Source of the DNA: DASUAO01 sp035763745
GTDB lineage: Bacteria > Actinomycetota > Acidimicrobiia > IMCC26256 > PALSA-555
Direction: 5' to 3'
NCBI GenBank assembly: GCA_035763745.1
Contig: DASUAO010000038.1
Location: forward strand, 1-18,205
DNA length: 18,205 bases
Position 1 is the first letter of the stretch. The number at the start of each line of letters is the position of its first letter. Shown here in pieces: positions 13,491 to 18,205 of this stretch. The notes under the pieces were generated by a model. The model was not told the origin of the DNA and made no database searches. It was given only the letters and a program-made list of their open reading frames with translations. A program made the translations under genes and the position numbers.

Positions 13491-13915
13491 GCACCGCGCG
13501 GGCGATCCGCATCGGTCTGGTCGTGCTGGGCCTGCAGTCGTTGTTGCCGGGGGCCTGGGCGAGCGCGTCGCCGAGGGGGTTCTACGACGACTTCCCCGGC
13601 TTCGGCGCGCACTGGATCTCGACCGACGGGCCGTTCAACGAGCACCTGTTGCGAGACTTCGGTGCGCTGAACCTCGCACTGGCGGTGCTCGCGTTGCTCG
13701 CCGCGCTGTGGATGAACCGACACCTGACGCTCGCGACGGCGATCGTCTTCCTCGTGTACGGCATCCCCCATCTCACGTACCACGTGTCCCACGGGTTCGA
13801 TGGGAGCACCGGGGAGCTGGTCGCGCTGTACGGGGGGTTGGCGATCGGACCGGTGGTCGCGGCCGCGATCCTCGTCGCCGATGCTCGCTCGCGCGACACG
13901 GCGGGTGCGCCCTGA
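13487..13915 (+). CDS. Small integral membrane protein, four predicted helices
   Basis: This 142-residue protein has four likely membrane helices near residues 8-26, 58-76, 82-98 and 111-131. The first loop holds PRGFYDDFPGFGAHWISTDG and leads to a conserved-looking FNEHLLRDFGALNLALAVLA segment. Three histidines (H95, H99, H102) cluster at the end of helix 3. I do not recognise a named family with confidence; it resembles small DoxX-like or DUF-type membrane proteins of actinobacteria. The ATG at 13487 follows AGGGGGAG at good distance and overlaps the relic's stop. This 4-base overlap suggests the gene once was translationally coupled to the intact epimerase. Confidence 0.8.
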   Translation: MSTARAIRIGLVVLGLQSLLPGAWASASPRGFYDDFPGFGAHWISTDGPFNEHLLRDFGALNLALAVLALLAALWMNRHLTLATAIVFLVYGIPHLTYHVSHGFDGSTGELVALYGGLAIGPVVAAAILVADARSRDTAGAP

Positions 13916-13975
13916 TGACGGGATCGAGCGACGCGACCTGAACGATCGACCGACCCGCTCTTCGCGTTCGAGCAC

Positions 13976-14647
13976 GTGACGGTCGCGGGTGCGCCGCGGC
14001 CACGACTCGATGACGCGTCGGGGCGGATCCCGTCGCAGGGCGTCACGGTCATGGTGGGGCCCTCCGGGTCGGGCAAGTCGACGCTGCTCCGTCTCTGCAA
14101 CCGTCTCGAGGTGCCGGACCTCGGGCAGGTCCTCCACCACGGCGCCGACGTCGCGACCCTCGACCCGCTCGTGCTCCGGCGTCGGGTCGGGATGGTGTTC
14201 CAACGCCCGACTCCGTTCCCCGGCACGGTCCTCGACAACCTCAGGGTGGCCGAGCCGAGCCTGACCGGCGAGCGCGCGCACGAGGTGCTGGCCCGGGTCG
14301 GACTCGATGCGTCCTTCCTCGGGCGTGACGCGCGCGAGCTGTCGGGCGGCGAGGCCCAGCGCGTCTGTCTTGCCCGGACACTCGCCACCGAGCCCGAGGC
14401 GGTCCTCATGGACGAGGTCACGTCGTCGGTGGATCCGGCCGCGCGCCGTGGGTTGGAGGAGATGGCGAGTCGCCTCGCCCGTGACGGGGTCCCGATCGTG
14501 TGGGTCACCCACGACCTCGCCCAGATGCGCCGCCTGGCCGATCATCTCGTCGTGCTGATCGCGGGGCGTGTCGCGCACTGCGGCGGAGTGGAGGGCCTCG
14601 ACGCCGAGGCACCCGCGGACGCGCGGCACTTCCTCGAGGGTGGGTAG
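13976..14647 (+). CDS. fetA: ABC transporter ATPase, FetA/YbbL-like, start uncertain
   Basis: This frame gives 223 residues from the GTG at 13976. It has Walker A GPSGSGKST (28-36), Q-loop Q76 (MVFQRPTPFPG), signature LSGGEAQR (122-129), Walker B AVLMDE (142-147) and H-loop H179 (WVTHD). Walker B is followed by VTSSVD where PTSALD-like is usual. The membrane gene 5 bases downstream makes this a FetA/FetB-type pair, linked in E. coli to iron homeostasis; PstB is a close alternative by ATPase sequence alone. The frame stays open upstream to 13919 and encodes TDPLFAFEHV, normal N-terminal sequence for such an ATPase, but has no start codon there. An ATG at 13915, overlapping the previous stop, lies in another frame and ends after eight codons. 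A one-base indel seems to have removed the original start. Confidence 0.78.
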   Translation: MTVAGAPRPRLDDASGRIPSQGVTVMVGPSGSGKSTLLRLCNRLEVPDLGQVLHHGADVATLDPLVLRRRVGMVFQRPTPFPGTVLDNLRVAEPSLTGERAHEVLARVGLDASFLGRDARELSGGEAQRVCLARTLATEPEAVLMDEVTSSVDPAARRGLEEMASRLARDGVPIVWVTHDLAQMRRLADHLVVLIAGRVAHCGGVEGLDAEAPADARHFLEGG

Positions 14648-14652
14648 GCGTC

Positions 14653-15423
14653 GTGAGCGACATCGGCTGGACCGGTCTCGGCGTCTCGGCGCTCCTGGTG
14701 GGTGTCGCGATCGGCCTGTCGCTGTGGCGCCGTCTCGGGCTCGAGCCCAGCCTGCTCTGGTCCGCGGTGCGCGCCATGGTGCAGCTGCTCGCCATCGGGC
14801 TGCTGCTGGAGATCCTCCTCGACCCCGGCGTGTCGACCTGGTGGGGTTGGGCTTGGGTCGCCGTGATGCTGGTCGTGGCCGCGTTCACGGTGCGGCGCCG
14901 CGCCTCGGGCGTGCCCGCGATCTTCGAGCTCTCCCTCGTCGCGTTCTCGGCGTCGGCGGTGCTGACGCTCGGGGTGCTCTTCGGGCTCGGTGTGTTCGAG
15001 CTGCGGATCCGCACCCTCATCCCGCTCGCCGGGCTCATGATCGGGAACTCCCTCGCGACGACCGTGCTCGTGTCGCGGCGCCTGGTCGACGAGCTGTCGG
15101 ACAAGCGCGACGAGGTCGAGGCGCGGCTCGCGCTCGGGCAACCGGCCGCCGTGGCGGCGCATCCGTACGTCCGGTCGGCACTGCGGACCGCGCTCATCCC
15201 ACAGATCGAGACGACGAAGGCAGTCGGGTTGATCGCACTCCCGGGCGCGATGACAGGCCTGATCCTGGCCGGGGTCGACCCGATCGACGCGGTTCGGGTG
15301 CAGGCGTCGGTGATGTTCCTGATCCTCGGCTCGGTGGCGACGACGACGACCGTGATGGCCCTCGGGATCCGCCGGAGGCTGTTCACGCACGATCATCGGC
15401 TCCGCCGGGCCCCCGTCGAGTGA
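14653..15423 (+). CDS. fetB: ABC transporter permease, FetB/YbbM family (UPF0014)
   Basis: This 256-residue protein has about six to seven membrane helices and the layout of the FetB/YbbM family: an N-terminal helix pair, VRAMVQLLAIGLLLEILLD (residues 37-55), the FELRIRTLIPLAGLMIGNSL region, and the cytoplasmic loop EARLALGQPAAVAAHPYVRS. A long conserved C-terminal stretch follows (ALIPQIETTKAVGLIALPGA, MTGLILAGVDPIDAVRVQ). In E. coli FetAB helps export iron and aids resistance to oxidative stress; the substrate here is inferred. The GTG at 14653 follows GAGGGTGGG and starts 5 bases after the ATPase stop. It ends against a strong hairpin. Confidence 0.9.
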   Translation: MSDIGWTGLGVSALLVGVAIGLSLWRRLGLEPSLLWSAVRAMVQLLAIGLLLEILLDPGVSTWWGWAWVAVMLVVAAFTVRRRASGVPAIFELSLVAFSASAVLTLGVLFGLGVFELRIRTLIPLAGLMIGNSLATTVLVSRRLVDELSDKRDEVEARLALGQPAAVAAHPYVRSALRTALIPQIETTKAVGLIALPGAMTGLILAGVDPIDAVRVQASVMFLILGSVATTTTVMALGIRRRLFTHDHRLRRAPVE

Positions 15424-15426
15424 CGG

Positions 15427-15450
15427 GCGACCGCGACGGTGCGCGGTCGC
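15427..15450. terminator. Bidirectional hairpin between convergent fetB and protease genes
   Basis: GCGACCGCG and CGCGGTCGC form a perfect 9-bp stem around ACGGTG. It fills nearly all of the 28 bases between the fetB stop and the convergent protease stop. Being symmetric, it can act on both transcripts. No T-run is present, as is common in GC-rich actinobacteria. Confidence 0.75.
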
Positions 15451-15451
15451 G

Positions 15452-16774
15452 TCAGCCGGCCGCCTCGAGCGGGTCGATGAAGCCGTAGCCGAACTCGTCG
15501 TCGGGGCCCGGGGGGCCGAGGTCGTTCGCGGTGTCGAGCAGCCGCTGCCGCGCCTGCGCGACGGTCCACGCCGGGTATCGCCCGCGGACGAGCGCGCCGG
15601 TCGCCGCCGCGTACGGCGTCGCCATCGAGGTCCCGGACAGCGATGCGTACGACGGGGAGGTGTACGTCGAGTAGATGCCGCTGCCCGGCGCGGCGATGTC
15701 CACGTAGGCGCCCGTCGTCGAGAACGAGCTGCGTGCCAGGGCGGAGGTGACGGACGCGACCGCGATCGCCGACGGATCGGCTGCCGGGTACTCGGGCGAC
15801 GCGCCCGCGCCGTCGTTCCCGGCGGCGGCGAACACCATCACGTCGTTCGCGACCGCGTTCTGGACCGCGATCGAGCTCGCGCCGGGTGATCCACTTCCGA
15901 GGCTGAGGTTGATGACGTGTGCGCCGTTGCTGACGGCCCAGTCGATCCCGCGCGCGACGTCGCTGTCCCACCCACTACCGCTGCTGTTGAGCACCTTGAC
16001 CGGCAGGATGCATGCCCCCGGAGCGCCGCCGGCGATGCCCTGGGCGTTGTTCGCGACGGCGGCGATGATCCCGGCGACGTGGGTGCCGTGCCCGTCGTCG
16101 TCGATCGCCGGATCCATGGCGATCCCCGACGCGCCGTTGTCCACGAAGCGCCGGCCGGGGAGCACCTGACCCGCGAGGTCCGGATGCGCCGACTGCACGC
16201 CGGTGTCGACCACGGCGACGACCACGCCGGCACCGTCGCTGACGTCCCATGCCGCCTCGAAGCCGGCGCGGTCGAGCGCCCACTGGCGGGATCGTTCGGT
16301 GTCGTTCGCGGTTGCCGCGCTCGCCGTCGGTCCATCGGCTGTAGCCGTGGTGACGATCGAGTCCGGGAACACCGCGACCAGGTCGTCGCCCCGGGCCGCG
16401 TCCGTCGCGACCTCGGCCGCGTCCTCGGCGCTGCGGACGGCGGTGGTGTCGATCTCGAGGCTGTGGCCCCGCTGCTCGACGGTGACGAGCGGGATGCTGC
16501 CATCGGGCAAGCGGTCGGTGGCCGTCGCGAACGCCACGTCCGCGTCGGCGGCCGCCTCCGGGGCACTCAGCGTGTCCTGGTCGGCGGTGCTCGACGTCGC
16601 GGTCGGGGTGGCCGATGCGGCGGCGGCGCTACATCCGCGAACGACCGCCTGCGGGGCAGCAGGAGGAGCAGGAGGAGCGGGAGGAGCCGGCGCCGCAACC
16701 GGCGTGCACGCGGCGAGCAGTGCGGCCGCACCCAGCGCGATCGCCGGGCCGATCCGCCGGAAGTTCACGCGCAT
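15452..16774 (-). CDS. Subtilisin-like serine protease (S8), secreted lipoprotein
   Basis: This 440-residue protease has a lipoprotein signal ending LLAA-C23, so it is likely anchored to the outer face of the membrane. A Pro/Ala stalk (APAPPAPPAPPAAPQ) follows, then a propeptide-like region to about 160. The catalytic set is intact: D190 (VVAVVDTGVQ), H229 (DDGHGTHVAGI), oxyanion N320 (AAAGND) and S383 (SGTSMATP). It ends with the usual EFGYGFIDPLEAA. The ATG at 16774 is preferred over one 17 codons upstream because AAGGAAG lies 8 bases before it and it starts directly at the signal. It converges with fetB and shares its layout and the VKVLNSSGSG motif with the protease at 17112. Confidence 0.95.
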   Translation of the reverse strand: MRVNFRRIGPAIALGAAALLAACTPVAAPAPPAPPAPPAAPQAVVRGCSAAAASATPTATSSTADQDTLSAPEAAADADVAFATATDRLPDGSIPLVTVEQRGHSLEIDTTAVRSAEDAAEVATDAARGDDLVAVFPDSIVTTATADGPTASAATANDTERSRQWALDRAGFEAAWDVSDGAGVVVAVVDTGVQSAHPDLAGQVLPGRRFVDNGASGIAMDPAIDDDGHGTHVAGIIAAVANNAQGIAGGAPGACILPVKVLNSSGSGWDSDVARGIDWAVSNGAHVINLSLGSGSPGASSIAVQNAVANDVMVFAAAGNDGAGASPEYPAADPSAIAVASVTSALARSSFSTTGAYVDIAAPGSGIYSTYTSPSYASLSGTSMATPYAAATGALVRGRYPAWTVAQARQRLLDTANDLGPPGPDDEFGYGFIDPLEAAG

Positions 16775-16881
16775 GCCCGGTTCTTCCTTCACGCCAGGGG
16801 TGAGACCTGCTGGCGGCATCGGCAAGACGGCGCCGTTCCTTGAGTCGCGGCCCCTCGCGCGTCAGGGTCGACGGGGTTGGC

Positions 16882-16968
16882 TCAGCGCCGCCCGGCGTTG
16901 GGCTTCTTGCCGTGGTTCGCCTTGTTGCGGCGGGCCTTGAGCTTGCGCTTCTTCGTCTTCTTGGACAT
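16882..16968 (-). CDS. Ribosomal protein bL37 (28 residues)
   Basis: A 29-codon frame encodes a very basic peptide starting MSKKTKKRKLKARRNK and ending ANHGKKPNAGRR. The ANHGK-(K/R)-PNA ending is the mark of the tiny actinobacterial large-subunit protein bL37, seen in mycobacterial ribosome structures. A GGAGG lies five bases before the ATG, and a TATCCT box lies 24 bases upstream of the start. Arg/Lys make up about half the chain, which fits rRNA binding. It stands alone between two protease genes, transcribed from its own promoter toward the left one. It is short enough to be missed by usual gene-length limits. Confidence 0.88.
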   Translation of the reverse strand: MSKKTKKRKLKARRNKANHGKKPNAGRR

Positions 16969-16992
16969 CGCTGCCTCCGGAGGGGATCACCG

Positions 16993-16998
16993 AGGATA
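16993..16998 (-). promoter_or_regulatory. Possible -10 box of the bL37 gene
   Basis: TATCCT lies 24 bases upstream of the bL37 ATG, leaving a short leader with the GGAGG site. No good -35 is seen at 17-base spacing. Confidence 0.35.
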
Positions 16999-17040
16999 GG
17001 CCCCGGGGTCGATGCCTGGGGAAGCCGGCAGCACGCTGGC

Positions 17041-17046
17041 TACGCT
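17041..17046 (+). promoter_or_regulatory. Possible -10 box of the right-hand protease gene
   Basis: TACGCT lies 65 bases before the ATG at 17112 and equals the box before the thioesterase-like gene. A leader of about 60 bases would follow, with GGGAG close to the start. No clear -35 is seen. Confidence 0.3.
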
Positions 17047-17111
17047 AGGGGATCGGTCTGCTTCCCCCAGTGGGACCGATGAGCTTCGCAGACGAACGTA
17101 CGGGAGCATCG

Positions 17112-18205
17112 ATGCGACGACGGCACCCCCTGCTCGCGGCGTTCGTCGCGCTCGGGGCCGTCGCGGCGGCGGCCTGTCAGCCGGTGACGACACCGCCGCC
17201 TCCGCCGCCTCCGCCGCCTCCGCCGCCGCAGACGACGACGTGTGCTGCACCGGGCGGTCCCGATGGCAAGACCGAGTACTTCGCCGTGGTCGACCAAGGG
17301 GACGGGACCACGGAGACGGTCACGTTCGACGCCGGCTCCGAGGTCGAGAAGCGCGACGACGTCGCCGCCATCGAGGCGACCGAGGGTGACGTGGTCGCCG
17401 TCGAGATCGACTGGCCCGTGCGTGCTGCGGTCAACCCCGACCCCGACGACGACCCCCGCTTCCTCGACCAATGGGGCGTGACCGCGGCGGGGTTCCCGAC
17501 GGCGTGGGACGTCGCGCACGCCGCGAGTCAAGGAAAGAAGAAGGATGACGCGACGCCCATCAAGGTCGCCGTCCTGGACACGGGGATCCGGGCATCGCAC
17601 GAGGATCTCGGCGCGGGTCCGGGCGCAGTGGTCGCGGGCTCGGACTTCTCGGGAGACGGCACTGGTGCGACCGCAGATGGGAACGGCCACGGAACTCACG
17701 TCGCCGGGATCCTCGGGGCTCGCGACAACACGGTTGGCGGCGTCGGCGGTGCTCCCGATGTCGAGATCCTGTCCATCAAGGTGCTCAACAGTTCCGGTTC
17801 AGGGTCGTACTCGTCGGTGATCGACGGGATCAACGAGGCGAGGATCGCGGGTGCACGCATCATCTCCATGAGCCTGGGCGGAGCTGGATTCAGTCAGTCG
17901 CTCCAGAACGCGGTGACGACCGCGGTCAACGTCGGTGTCGTGGTGATCGCGGCCGCGGGGAACGACGGGACCTGCACCGCGAGCTATCCCGCTGCACTGA
18001 ACGGAGTGATCTCGGTCGCGGCCACCACATACCCGGGAACCAGCCTCGCTGCGTACTCCCAGCGCGGGCCCGGCGTCGACATCGCGGCGCCTGGGAGCAC
18101 GGTGCTCTCGACGCTGAACACCGGGGGCTACGGAGACAAGTCGGGCACGTCGATGGCCACGCCCTTCGTGGCTGCAGCAGCGGCGCTGCTGATCGCGAAG
18201 TGCCC
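17112..18205 (+). CDS. Subtilisin-like serine protease (S8), secreted lipoprotein, cut by the window edge
   Basis: The frame runs from the ATG at 17112 to the right edge, giving 364 codons without a stop. A signal (RRRHPLLAAFVALGAVAAAA) ends at C22, a loose lipobox. Twelve prolines (28-39) form a stalk, then comes a propeptide-like region with DPRFLDQWGV before the catalytic domain. D156 (VAVLDTG), H193 (GNGHGTHVAGI), N284 (AAAGND) and S347 (SGTSMATP) are all present; about the last helix and the C-terminus are missing. GGGAG lies five bases before the start. An in-frame ATG 11 codons upstream is possible but would place charged residues before the signal. It is paralogous to the protease at 15452-16774 and divergent from it. 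Confidence 0.93.
   Translation, partial: MRRRHPLLAAFVALGAVAAAACQPVTTPPPPPPPPPPPPQTTTCAAPGGPDGKTEYFAVVDQGDGTTETVTFDAGSEVEKRDDVAAIEATEGDVVAVEIDWPVRAAVNPDPDDDPRFLDQWGVTAAGFPTAWDVAHAASQGKKKDDATPIKVAVLDTGIRASHEDLGAGPGAVVAGSDFSGDGTGATADGNGHGTHVAGILGARDNTVGGVGGAPDVEILSIKVLNSSGSGSYSSVIDGINEARIAGARIISMSLGGAGFSQSLQNAVTTAVNVGVVVIAAAGNDGTCTASYPAALNGVISVAATTYPGTSLAAYSQRGPGVDIAAPGSTVLSTLNTGGYGDKSGTSMATPFVAAAAALLIAKC

Noticed and set aside
13292..14629. Minus-strand open frame of 445 codons opposite the ABC ATPase
   Set aside because: The plus strand has a full ABC ATPase motif set; the antisense product has none.
17079..17111. Earlier in-frame ATG for the right-hand protease
   Set aside because: It would add charged residues ahead of the signal peptide and has a weaker ribosome-binding site.
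17174..17235. CCG/CCT run as a possible repeat array or CRISPR-like element
   Set aside because: It is an in-frame proline stalk of the protease, with no spacers and no repeat unit beyond the codons.

Overview
The window is very GC-rich, densely coded DNA from a bacterium, most likely an actinobacterium and plausibly of the class Acidimicrobiia. Supporting this are the 28-codon gene for ribosomal protein bL37 (known from actinobacteria), a WS/DGAT acyltransferase, an actinobacterial-type SerC, a mycobacterial-type crotonase, frequent GTG starts, and several starts that sit 6-7 bases behind a TANNNT box, as in leaderless transcripts. The taxonomic call is inference. No rRNA, tRNA, CRISPR array, transposase or integrase was seen.

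Left part (1-4121, minus strand): a tight gene row reads serC, then a thioredoxin-fold fusion protein, then a UGSC-family selenoprotein, then a duplicated NIPSNAP-like protein, then the N-terminus of an unknown gene that leaves the window. The key feature is the in-frame TGA at 1213-1215. Read as stop, it splits one gene into two unexplained pieces; read as selenocysteine, it gives one 180-residue protein with the motif U-G-S-C. A perfect 8-bp hairpin with a GUG loop lies 11 bases after the UGA, where a bacterial SECIS element should be.

Middle (4122-11924, minus strand): a 412-base gap holds two 38-base palindromes, near-identical in inverted orientation, around a small broken Tat-signal reading frame. 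Then come a WS/DGAT acyltransferase, an archaeal-type phosphoglycerate mutase (apgM), a DUF459-type SGNH hydrolase with an MBOAT acyltransferase (a likely envelope O-acylation pair), a crotonase-fold enzyme, a secreted SIMPL-domain protein and a SnoaL-like protein.

Right part (12055-18205): on the plus strand lie an acyl-CoA thioesterase-like gene, a decayed NAD-dependent epimerase with internal deletions, a small four-helix membrane protein, and a FetA/FetB-type ABC pair whose ATPase seems to have lost its original start. A strong hairpin terminator separates fetB from a convergent subtilisin-like lipoprotein. The tiny bL37 gene sits between that protease and a second, divergent subtilisin-like lipoprotein that runs off the right edge.

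The strongest candidate for something under-described is the selenoprotein, thioredoxin-fusion and NIPSNAP-like row. It looks like a thiol/selenol redox module whose substrate cannot be told from sequence alone.
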